From: JBKPFU01 sp046728975
Lineage (GTDB): Bacteria > Actinomycetota > Thermoleophilia > Gaiellales > Gaiellaceae
Direction: 5' to 3'
NCBI GenBank assembly: GCA_046728975.1
Contig: JBKPFU010000145.1
Coordinates: 1 to 6,309, forward strand
Length of the DNA: 6,309 nt
How positions within the stretch are numbered: position 1 is the stretch's first letter; each line of letters starts with the position of its first letter. The notes beneath the pieces are model-generated. The model was given only the letters and a program-made list of their open reading frames with translations. It did no database searches and was not told the origin of the DNA. A program made the translations under genes and the position numbers. This document shows positions 1-5,340 of this stretch, piece after piece.

Positions 1-324
1 GCCCGGGGAGGCACGCTGGGCTTCCCGACGGCGAACGTGCTCCCGCAGCCCGACCTGCTCGTCCCAGGGAACGGCATCTACGCGGGTTGGGCCGCCGATC
101 ACCGCGCCGCGATCTCCATCGGCACGAACCCGCACTACGGCGGCTTGGAGCGGCGCGTGGAAGCCTTTCTGCTCGACTTCGACGGCGATCTCTACGGCCG
201 GCGGCTCGTCATGCAGCTTTGGCGCCGCCTGCGCGATGAGCAGGCGTTCGAGAGCGAACAGGCGCTGATCGAGCAGATCGCGCGGGATGTCGAGGAGACG
301 CGGGCCGCGACGCCGCCTATCTAG
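1..324 (+). CDS. ribF: Riboflavin kinase domain of bifunctional RibF (FAD synthetase), 5' truncated
   Basis: This is the C-terminal part of the bifunctional enzyme that phosphorylates riboflavin to FMN and adenylates FMN to FAD in the cytoplasm. Reading frame 1 is open from the first base to the TAG at 322-324, giving 107 residues; the start and the N-terminal adenylyltransferase domain lie outside the window. The visible part has the riboflavin kinase signatures in order: GFPTAN (residues 7-12 of the visible part), whose PTAN segment binds Mg-ATP; SIGTNPHYGG, the usual N(V/I)GTNP loop with Ser in place of Asn; and VEAFLLDFDGDLYGR, where the Glu is the expected catalytic base. The tail LRDEQAFES..ALIEQIARD matches the family's C-terminal helix, so the 3' end is intact. 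The family assignment is secure. In many actinobacteria ribF lies just upstream of rpsO; here two other genes come between them. Confidence 0.95.
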   Translation, partial: ARGGTLGFPTANVLPQPDLLVPGNGIYAGWAADHRAAISIGTNPHYGGLERRVEAFLLDFDGDLYGRRLVMQLWRRLRDEQAFESEQALIEQIARDVEETRAATPPI

Positions 325-373
325 CGGACTTACCTGAGCGCAAGTTTCCGTAATTTGCGGGTTCTCTTCTCCC

Positions 374-607
374 GTGGGAGACGAGCACGCACGGATCGCC
401 GAGCGAGCTTTTGCCGTCGCGGAGCAGGTCCGGTGTCTGGAGTGCGGGACGGTCTACTCGAAACCCGCGGGCCGCGGAACGGCGCTCGCGAACCCGGGTT
501 GTCCAGATTGCGGGTACGTCGGCTGGATCTCGGCCTCGTCGCCGGTCACTGCAGAACCTTCGCCGAACCACTTCGGCGAACATCGCCGGCCGAGCCCCGG
601 CGACTGA
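374..607 (+). CDS. Small zinc-ribbon protein of unknown function
   Basis: This is a 77-residue protein read from GTG 374 to TGA 605-607. It has two knuckles, C21-x2-C24 (CLECGTVY) and C43-x2-C46 (CPDCGYVGW), 18 residues apart, which together should bind one structural zinc as in rubredoxin-like zinc ribbons. Before them is a short helical stretch, and after about residue 53 comes a Ser/Pro-rich tail that looks disordered. The two in-frame CxxC pairs are the main reason to call it real. No Shine-Dalgarno sequence precedes the GTG. A TANNNT-type hexamer (TAATTT, 351-356) lies 17 nt upstream, so it may have its own very short leader, or be read through from ribF, which ends 49 bp earlier. Its last 62 bp overlap the end of the convergent gamma-glutamyltransferase-like gene. 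I do not recognise a specific function; RNA, DNA or protein binding are all possible. Confidence 0.75.
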   Translation: MGDEHARIAERAFAVAEQVRCLECGTVYSKPAGRGTALANPGCPDCGYVGWISASSPVTAEPSPNHFGEHRRPSPGD

Positions 608-1928
608 CGACGCTGACGCCGCCGAAGTAGTGGTGTCGGGACGGCCACACGCGCACGTCCCAGCCGCGTTGCTCGAGCGCCCCGATCGCCGCCTCTGAGA
701 AGCCGGGTTCGAGCTGAGCCCGGCCGGCTGCGGCATGGAGGCGCGGGCGCGAGACGGCCTCCTCGGCCTCGAGCTCCTCGTCGAGGATGCCCGCCACGAC
801 CTGGAGGAGCGCGCCCCGCAGGCGCGTGCCGCCCGCGGCGCCAGCCGCAAGCGCGACACCGTCGCCGTCGAGAGCGATGCTCGGCGCCATCATGCTGCCC
901 ATCCGCTCGCCCGGCTCGAGCGTCCCGCGAACGAGATCCGACTCACCGAGCATGCTGTTCAAGTGCAGGTCGAGGCCGGGGAGGAAATCGCCCGAGCCGA
1001 GACCGAGGCTCGTCGTCAGGACGCACGCGCTTCCGTGCGAGTCGACCGTCACGAGGTTGGTCGTGTGGCCGCCCCCGTCCGCCCGCTCGAGGGTGTCGGC
1101 CAGGGAGACGGCACGCTCGGGCTCCGACAGCCCACGCAGGCGCGGGAGGCTCGGCAGCGTCTCGGGGACGAGCGAGAGCCCGCCGCGGGTGAGGAAACGG
1201 GCGCCCGCGTACCCGACCTCCGCCGGCTCGGACCAACGGCCCCCGTAGCCGGCAAGGTCTACTGCGGTAACCGTCCCTCCACGTTCCTCCATCAGCTCGA
1301 GCAGCGCCTCGGCAAGGGACCCCGAGTACGCGGTTACTGCACCCTCGTCGGCGACGAGCTCCAGCGCGCGCACGAGCCCGGGCTGCTCCAGCCGCCCGCC
1401 GGCAGCGAGCAGCGAGCCGCCGGGCGCGTAGATCCGAGCGCCCTCGTTCATCGTCATCACAGGCGCGAGCATCTCGAGGCAGGCGGCGTGAGCGGGCGGC
1501 ATCTCGACGCCGTCGCGCGCCAACCTCAGTGCCGGCTCGACGAGGCGCGGCCACTCCAGGCGCCCGTGCTCGCGCCACAGCGTGTCGAGCCCCGCGGGCA
1601 CCCCGGGCACCCCGCAGGAGGCGATCCCGACGGCGTAGTGGACGAGCTCGGCGCCGAACGGAACCTCGAGCTCGAGCAGCTCCACCTCCCGGGGGTCGGC
1701 TCCGAGCCCGGGTACCGCCACGAAGCAGTCAAGGTTCCGCGCGCGCCCGCTCGCGGCGTCGAAGTAGATCGCGTGCCCGCCGCCGAGCAGTCCCGTCATG
1801 ACGGTCTCGGCCACGCAGGAGGCCAGGCACGCCGCCACGGCCGCGTCGGCGGCGCTGCCGCCGTCCTCCAGGATCTCCACTCCGGCGTCGACGGTCGCGG
1901 GATGACCCGCGGCAACGGCGGCGTTCAT
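546..1928 (-). CDS. Gamma-glutamyltransferase-family Ntn-hydrolase (divergent, short form)
   Basis: This is a 460-residue protein, ATG at 1926-1928 to TGA at 546-548. Family members are proenzymes that cut themselves to expose an N-terminal Thr, which then attacks gamma-glutamyl (or related) amides. Visible features are the N-terminal GGSAADAAVAA helix (23-33), the glycine loop GLLGGGHAIYF (46-56), the cleavage site H288/T289 with T289 in TTNLVTVD (usual form TTHxSVVD), the GLGSG..HLNSMLGE segment (309-329), SMMAPSI (345-351) and the oxyanion-hole GGT (366-368). The C-terminus, GDVRRSGSA, matches the usual ending, so the protein is complete. It is about 120 residues shorter than the E. coli enzyme, mostly because the stretch before the cleavage site is short. 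There is no signal peptide, so it should be cytoplasmic, unlike periplasmic E. coli Ggt. Several residues that hold the glutamyl group look replaced, so the substrate is uncertain. The start fits the family's N-terminus and has no usable SD. Confidence 0.9.
   Translation of the reverse strand: MNAAVAAGHPATVDAGVEILEDGGSAADAAVAACLASCVAETVMTGLLGGGHAIYFDAASGRARNLDCFVAVPGLGADPREVELLELEVPFGAELVHYAVGIASCGVPGVPAGLDTLWREHGRLEWPRLVEPALRLARDGVEMPPAHAACLEMLAPVMTMNEGARIYAPGGSLLAAGGRLEQPGLVRALELVADEGAVTAYSGSLAEALLELMEERGGTVTAVDLAGYGGRWSEPAEVGYAGARFLTRGGLSLVPETLPSLPRLRGLSEPERAVSLADTLERADGGGHTTNLVTVDSHGSACVLTTSLGLGSGDFLPGLDLHLNSMLGESDLVRGTLEPGERMGSMMAPSIALDGDGVALAAGAAGGTRLRGALLQVVAGILDEELEAEEAVSRPRLHAAAGRAQLEPGFSEAAIGALEQRGWDVRVWPSRHHYFGGVSVVSRRGSAGDVRRSGSAKVLQ
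559..580. terminator. Hairpin in the convergent gene overlap, candidate bidirectional terminator
   Basis: TTCGCCGAA (559-567) and TTCGGCGAA (572-580) are a perfect 9-bp inverted repeat with a 4-nt loop (CCAC). It lies inside the 3' ends of both convergent genes. No T-run follows on either strand, so if it terminates it is of the U-less hairpin kind often proposed in high-GC actinobacteria, or it only protects mRNA 3' ends. The structure is seen directly; the function is inferred from its place between converging genes. Confidence 0.5.
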
Positions 1929-1932
1929 GCCT

Positions 1933-1941
1933 TGCTACCCT
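1933..1941 (+). promoter_or_regulatory. Weak candidate extended -10 for rpsO
   Basis: TGC-TACCCT (1933-1941) resembles an extended -10 (TGN-TANNNT) and would start rpsO transcription near 1948, leaving a leader of about 77 nt. It overlaps the minus-strand -10 candidate base for base, so the two could compete. No -35 is visible and a six-base match is weak evidence. rpsO must have a promoter in the 1929-2024 gap unless it is read through from upstream, which the intervening minus-strand gene makes unlikely. Confidence 0.2.
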
Positions 1942-1942
1942 A
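1937..1942 (-). promoter_or_regulatory. Candidate -10 element of the gamma-glutamyltransferase-like gene
   Basis: On the minus strand TAGGGT fits the actinobacterial TANNNT -10 pattern and ends 8 nt before the ATG at 1928. A transcript starting about 7 nt after it would have a leader of only one or two bases. This suits the lack of a properly spaced SD (AAGG lies 1 nt from the ATG). No good -35 is visible. Confidence 0.35.
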
Positions 1943-2013
1943 AGTCGCAGACCGCGGCCCCGGCTGCTCGTGTTCCTTGGCACGGCGTGCGGAGACCGCG
2001 GAGTCGCATATCT

Positions 2014-2020
2014 AAGGAGG
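2014..2020 (+). promoter_or_regulatory. rpsO ribosome binding site, decides the TTG start
   Basis: AAGGAGG is a near-perfect Shine-Dalgarno sequence 4 nt before the TTG at 2025. An ATG at 2021-2023 directly abuts the SD (no spacing) and is in another frame, so it cannot be the start. An in-frame TGA at 2022-2024 rules out any upstream in-frame start. Confidence 0.85.
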
Positions 2021-2024
2021 ATGA

Positions 2025-2294
2025 TTGCCTCTCACCAAGGAAGCGAAGCTCGAGATCGTCGGCAAGCACGGCAAGAACGGCGCCGACACCGGCTCCCCGC
2101 AAGTGCAGATCGCGCTGATGACGGCGCGGATCAACGAGCTCACCGAGCACCTGCGCACGCACCCGAAGGATCACTATTCGCGGCGCGGCCTGCTCAAGCT
2201 CGTCGGGCGCCGGCGGCGCCTGCTGAACTACCTGCAGAAACGCGATCTCGAGGGCTACCGCAACCTGATCCAGGAGCTGGGCCTCAGGAGATAG
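2025..2294 (+). CDS. rpsO: 30S ribosomal protein S15
   Basis: This is a complete 89-residue S15, the usual length, which binds the central domain of 16S rRNA early in 30S assembly. It begins MPLTKEAK, as most S15 proteins do, and carries the conserved DTGSPQVQIALMT (21-33), the rRNA-binding H46-x2-DHYSRRGLL (46-57) and the C-terminal LGLRR. The start is TTG, unusual for a highly expressed ribosomal gene, but forced by an in-frame TGA just upstream and supported by a strong SD. The second His of the common DHHS motif is Tyr here. pnp follows 108 bp downstream on the same strand, the conserved rpsO-pnp arrangement, with a structured spacer between them. S15 represses its own mRNA in several bacteria; I see no recognisable S15 operator in the 96-bp leader region. 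Confidence 0.97.
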   Translation: MPLTKEAKLEIVGKHGKNGADTGSPQVQIALMTARINELTEHLRTHPKDHYSRRGLLKLVGRRRRLLNYLQKRDLEGYRNLIQELGLRR

Positions 2295-2314
2295 ACGCAA
2301 CCGAAGGTGGAAGT

Positions 2315-2365
2315 TTGAGCGAGCAGCCCGCGGCCGGCCGGAATCCACAGCGCCGAGGGCGCTGA
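2315..2365 (+). CDS. Possible 16-residue leader peptide inside the pnp leader
   Basis: TTG at 2315 opens a 16-codon frame (LSEQPAAGRNPQRRGR, read with initiator Met) that ends at TGA 2363-2365, directly before the right arm of the leader stem. GGTGG at 2306-2310 lies 4 nt before the TTG, the same spacing seen for rpsO and pnp in this window, and rpsO also uses TTG. Translation would open the left arm and the inner hairpin, and a terminating ribosome would cover the right arm. It is very short, GGTGG is only a moderate SD, and an open frame this short can arise by chance. Confidence 0.2.
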   Translation: MSEQPAAGRNPQRRGR

Positions 2366-2391
2366 CTCAAACCTCCACCTTCACGAGAAGA

Positions 2392-2398
2392 GTGGAGG
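2392..2398 (+). promoter_or_regulatory. pnp ribosome binding site
   Basis: GTGGAGG ends 4 nt before the pnp ATG at 2403. All seven bases are exactly complementary to CCTCCAC at 2372-2378 in the right arm of the leader stem, so the site can be hidden in an alternative hairpin. Confidence 0.8.
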
Positions 2399-2402
2399 AC
2401 AA

Positions 2403-4886
2403 ATGAGCATTGTCACGCAGGGCCCGATGACCGCGACGGTCGACATCGCGGGCCGCGAGATCACATTCGAGACCGGCAAGCTGGCCAAGCAGGCCGACGG
2501 CGCCGTCCTCGCGCGCCACGGCGACACGATGGTGCTGGCGACCGCCCAGGGCCGCGCCGAGGCGCGCGAGGGCGCGGATTTCTTCCCGCTTACCGTGGAC
2601 GTCGAGGAGCGGATGTATGCGGCCGGCAAGATCCCCGGCGGCTTCTTCAAGCGCGAGGGGCGCCCGACCGAGCGCGCGATCCTGACCGCGCGGATGATCG
2701 ACCGCCCGATCCGGCCGCTCTGGCCGAAGGGCTTCAAGAACGAGGTGCACGTGGTCGCGACGACGCTCTCGGCCGACCTCGTCACCGCGCACGACATCCT
2801 CTGCATCAACGCGGCGTCCGCAGCGCTGATGGTTTCGCCGCTGCCGTTCCTGGGCCCGGTCGGCGCGGTCCGTATCGGCCTGATCGACGGCGAGCTGGTG
2901 ATCAACCCGACTCTCCAGGAGATCGAGGGGGGCGCGAGTGAGCTCGATCTAGTCGTTGTGGGGACGAAAGACGCGCTGACGATGGTCGAGGCGGGCGCGA
3001 GCGAGGTCCCGGAGGAGCAGCTCCTCGAGGCGCTCGAGCGCGCGCACAACGAGATCCGCAAGCTGTGCGACGTCCAGGAGGAGCTGCGGCAGCAGGTCGG
3101 GAAACCAAAGTGGCTCGATGCCGAGCTGACGGACGAGCTCGAGCGGGAGCACGCGGGCCGCATTTACGACCGGATCGCAGGCGAAGGCCTGCGCGAGGCG
3201 GCGACCGCGGTCGAGGAAATCGTCGAGGAGATCTGTCCCGAGCTCTCAATGGAGTCGACGGAAGACGACATCGTCCGCCGCATGCAGGTCCGCGCGAGCC
3301 TGGCTCTGATCCTGGAGCGAGCGCGCCTCGAGGCGGTCGAGGGCCCGGTGCGCGAGCAGTTCGAAGACGATCTCCGCGCCCTGACCGAGGCCGAGCAGGA
3401 CCCGAAGGAGCTGAAGTCGGCCAAGCGGCATCTGCTCTTCGACCAGATCGAGGAGCAGGTCGAGCTGCCGTTCCCGGTCGGGGCGGTTGCCGCCGAAGGT
3501 GAGGGCGCACCCGCGAAGGACTCGATCACCCGGCAGTACATCAAGCGGGCCTCCGAGTCCGTCTACAAGCAGCTCGTCCGGCGCAAGATCGCAGTCGAGA
3601 AGAGGCGGCCCGACGGCCGCGGCGCCGAGGAGATCCGCACGGTCACGTGCGAGGTCGGCGTCGCCCCGCGCCCGCATGGCTCCGCGCTCTTCACGCGCGG
3701 GCAGACGCAGATCATGACGCTGCTCACGCTCGGAACCGCGAAGGAGGGCCAGCGGATCGACGACCTCTCGCTCGAGGAAGAGCGCCGCTACATGCACCAC
3801 TACAACTTCCCGCCGTACTCCGTCGGGGAGACCGGGTTCATGCGCGGGCCGAAGCGGCGCGACATCGGCCACGGCGCGCTCGCGCAGCGGGCGCTCGAGC
3901 CGATGATCCCGCCAGTGGACGAGTTCCCGTACACGATCCGGCTCGTCTCGGAGACGCTCGAGTCGAACGGCTCCTCGTCGATGGGCTCCGTCTGCGGCTC
4001 GGCTCTCGCCCTCATGGACGCCGGCGTACCGATCAAGGCGCCCGTCAGCGGGATCGCGATGGGTCTCGTCAAGGAAGGCGACGACTACGTCGTGCTGACC
4101 GACATCCAGGGCGCCGAGGACCACCTCGGCGACATGGACTTCAAGGTCGCGGGGACGCGCGACGGCATCACGGCGCTGCAGATGGACATCAAGATCACCG
4201 GGGTCACGCAGGAGATCCTGCAGAACGCGCTCGCGCAGGCGAAGCGTGCGCGCGAGTTCATCCTCGACAAGATGCTCGAGGCGATCCCCGAGCCGCGAAA
4301 GGAGCTCGCAGGCCACGCGCCGCGGATCTCGTCGGTCAAGATCGACCCCGAGAAGATCGGGATGGTGATCGGCAAGGGCGGCGAGACAATCCGCTCCCTC
4401 GAAGCCGACTACGACGTCCAGATCGACATCGAGGAGGACGGGACCGTCCTGATCTACGCGACGGAGGGCGACAAGGCCGACGCCGCGATCGCGGCGATCA
4501 CGGGGCTGACCAAGGAGCCGGAGGTGGGGGACACCTACACCGGTAAGGTCGTGAAGACGACCCAGTTCGGAGCCTTCGTGGAACTGACGAAAGGAACCGA
4601 CGGTCTGCTGCACGTCTCGAACGTCGGGCCCGGTCGCGTCGGCCAAATCGAGGACGTGATCACGCGCGGCGACGTGCTCGACGTCCTCGTGCAGGAGGTC
4701 GACAAGGACCGCGGCCGGATCGGGCTCAAGCTGATCGCCAAGCACGAGAACGGAGCGCTCGTCCAGCCCGAGGAGCTGATCGAGCGGGCGAAGGACGCGC
4801 CGCCGCGGCCGCGTGAGGAGGAGCGGCCTCGCGGGGACCGCGGCGGCCGCAGAGGCGGCCGCGGGCGCGACCGCGATCGCCGCTAG
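2403..4886 (+). CDS. pnp: Polynucleotide phosphorylase (PNPase), long form
   Basis: This 827-residue phosphorolytic 3'-5' exoribonuclease degrades RNA to nucleoside diphosphates and can add tails in reverse. Actinobacterial members are also annotated GpsI (guanosine pentaphosphate synthetase). Order: first RNase PH-like core (about 10-150) with FFKREGR (81-87); all-helical linker (about 203-400); second, catalytic core with RPDGRG (402-407), HYNFPPYS (466-473), phosphate-binding S524-S526, and catalytic D573 and D579 in EDHLGDMDFK; KH domain with IGKGG (656-660); S1 domain (about 709-779); Arg/Gly-rich tail (801-827). All key residues seen in the E. coli enzyme are present. It exceeds E. coli PNPase (711 residues) by over 110; about 81 of these lie between GKPKW (233) and DGR (406), which is 174 residues here and 93 in E. 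coli. ATG 2403 is supported by GTGGAGG 4 nt upstream. The gene follows rpsO and is probably co-transcribed. Confidence 0.98.
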   Translation: MSIVTQGPMTATVDIAGREITFETGKLAKQADGAVLARHGDTMVLATAQGRAEAREGADFFPLTVDVEERMYAAGKIPGGFFKREGRPTERAILTARMIDRPIRPLWPKGFKNEVHVVATTLSADLVTAHDILCINAASAALMVSPLPFLGPVGAVRIGLIDGELVINPTLQEIEGGASELDLVVVGTKDALTMVEAGASEVPEEQLLEALERAHNEIRKLCDVQEELRQQVGKPKWLDAELTDELEREHAGRIYDRIAGEGLREAATAVEEIVEEICPELSMESTEDDIVRRMQVRASLALILERARLEAVEGPVREQFEDDLRALTEAEQDPKELKSAKRHLLFDQIEEQVELPFPVGAVAAEGEGAPAKDSITRQYIKRASESVYKQLVRRKIAVEKRRPDGRGAEEIRTVTCEVGVAPRPHGSALFTRGQTQIMTLLTLGTAKEGQRIDDLSLEEERRYMHHYNFPPYSVGETGFMRGPKRRDIGHGALAQRALEPMIPPVDEFPYTIRLVSETLESNGSSSMGSVCGSALALMDAGVPIKAPVSGIAMGLVKEGDDYVVLTDIQGAEDHLGDMDFKVAGTRDGITALQMDIKITGVTQEILQNALAQAKRAREFILDKMLEAIPEPRKELAGHAPRISSVKIDPEKIGMVIGKGGETIRSLEADYDVQIDIEEDGTVLIYATEGDKADAAIAAITGLTKEPEVGDTYTGKVVKTTQFGAFVELTKGTDGLLHVSNVGPGRVGQIEDVITRGDVLDVLVQEVDKDRGRIGLKLIAKHENGALVQPEELIERAKDAPPRPREEERPRGDRGGRRGGRGRDRDRR

Positions 4887-4904
4887 CCCTCAGCCGGGTG
4901 TCGA

Positions 4905-4932
4905 GTGCCGCCGTCGGCGTCGACGGCGGCAC
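4905..4932. terminator. 12-bp hairpin between convergent pnp and metallopeptidase genes
   Basis: GTGCCGCCGTCG (4905-4916) and CGACGGCGGCAC (4921-4932) form a perfect 12-bp GC-rich stem with a GCGT tetraloop. It lies in the 56-bp gap between the ends of two converging genes, 18 bp after the pnp stop and 10 bp from the stop of the minus-strand gene. Neither side has a T-run. This is the strongest simple hairpin I found, and its position fits a shared bidirectional terminator. Confidence 0.7.
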
Positions 4933-4942
4933 GACGTCTGTC

Positions 4943-5308
4943 TCAATAGCGGTCGAGCTCGCGCAGGCGCTCGTCACTGATCCCGAAGTGGTGGGCGATC
5001 TCGTGCAGGACGACGCGGTGGACCTGCTCGCGAAGAAGCTCGGTCGCGCCGCCGTAGTCGCGCTCGAGCGGCCCGCGGTAGATCGTGATCTTGTCCGGCG
5101 GCACGCCGGCGTAGGCGCTCGACCGCCTCGTCAACGGCACCCCCTGGTAGAGGCCGAGCAGCGGCATCCCCGGCGGCGGCTCGTCCTCGATCACGATCGC
5201 GAGGTTCGACATCGCGCGCCGGAGCTCGGGCGGCAGCGAGTCGAGCGCCTCCTCGGCCCAGCCTGCGAACTCCTCGTCCGAGAGCGCTCTGGTTTCGTCC
5301 CCGAACAC
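4943..5308 (-). CDS. Minimal zinc metallopeptidase (Zincin_1 / Acel_2062-like family)
   Basis: This 121-residue protein runs from GTG 5308-5306 to TGA 4945-4943. It carries HEIAHHFGISDERL near the C-terminus, an HExxHxxGxxD zincin motif: zinc ligands H102 and H106, catalytic E103, and D112 as likely third ligand. Upstream are DEEFAGWAEEALDSLPPELR (11-30), LLGLYQGVPL (50-59) and DKITIYRGPLER (72-83), which with the motif match the small actinobacterial 'metallopeptidase family' proteins (PF06262, structural type Acel_2062). It has no signal peptide or membrane segment, so it is likely cytoplasmic; natural substrates of the family are unknown to me. The frame stays open far upstream, but no in-frame ATG/GTG/TTG lies between this GTG and the oppositely oriented M16 gene, and the family is about this size. 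TACGCT 6 nt upstream and no good SD suggest a leaderless transcript. It converges on pnp and diverges from the M16 peptidase gene. Confidence 0.88.
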   Translation of the reverse strand: MFGDETRALSDEEFAGWAEEALDSLPPELRRAMSNLAIVIEDEPPPGMPLLGLYQGVPLTRRSSAYAGVPPDKITIYRGPLERDYGGATELLREQVHRVVLHEIAHHFGISDERLRELDRY

Positions 5309-5314
5309 GGCCTG

Positions 5315-5320
5315 AGCGTA
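5315..5320 (-). promoter_or_regulatory. Candidate leaderless -10 of the zincin metallopeptidase gene
   Basis: On the minus strand TACGCT matches TANNNT and ends exactly 6 nt before the GTG at 5308, the geometry expected when transcription starts at or next to the start codon. No recognisable -35 lies 16-18 bp upstream and there is no properly placed SD. Confidence 0.4.
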
Positions 5321-5340
5321 CCGGCGGAACGCCTCGCCTT

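Larger units (their letters stand above)
2303..2398 (+). promoter_or_regulatory. rpsO-pnp intercistronic leader with two mutually exclusive folds
   Basis: The arms GAAGGTGGAAGTTTGAG (2303-2319) and CTCAAACCTCCACCTTC (2366-2382) pair over 17 positions with one A-C mismatch (16/17). Between them sits a perfect 7-bp hairpin, CAGCGCC/GGCGCTG (2348-2354 with 2358-2364, loop GAG), so the leader would fold as a long closing stem with a branch. In a second fold, the right arm's 2372-2382 pairs with 2387-2398 (11 bp, loop ACGA 2383-2386, A2391 bulged), which buries the pnp SD. Both folds need the same right-arm bases. In E. coli and Streptomyces coelicolor the rpsO-pnp spacer holds an RNase III-cut hairpin through which PNPase controls its own expression. 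An equivalent role here is inferred. Confidence 0.7.

Noticed and set aside
735..1943. Long plus-strand open frame (402 codons) opposite the transferase-like gene
   Set aside because: It is the GC-rich shadow of a well-supported family gene; its translation is low-complexity Arg/Ala/Gly-rich with no domain, and it has no RBS.
1978..1992. TGGCAC-like sigma-54 promoter before rpsO
   Set aside because: The TGGCAC half is present, but the bases at the -12 position do not give the needed TTGC; rpsO is not an expected sigma-54 target.
2348..2364. Hairpin CAGCGCC/GGCGCTG as an rpsO intrinsic terminator
   Set aside because: The stem is real, but it has no following T-run and lies inside the larger leader stem; better read as part of the leader structure.
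3246..4745. 499-codon minus-strand open frame inside pnp
   Set aside because: It is antisense to conserved PNPase catalytic, KH and S1 segments, and its Leu/Arg/Asp/Val-rich translation looks like a third-position GC artefact.
4805..4862. Three GCGGCCGC copies near the end of pnp
   Set aside because: They arise from Arg/Gly/Ala codons in the low-complexity tail and are not evenly spaced; no sign of an array or mobile element.
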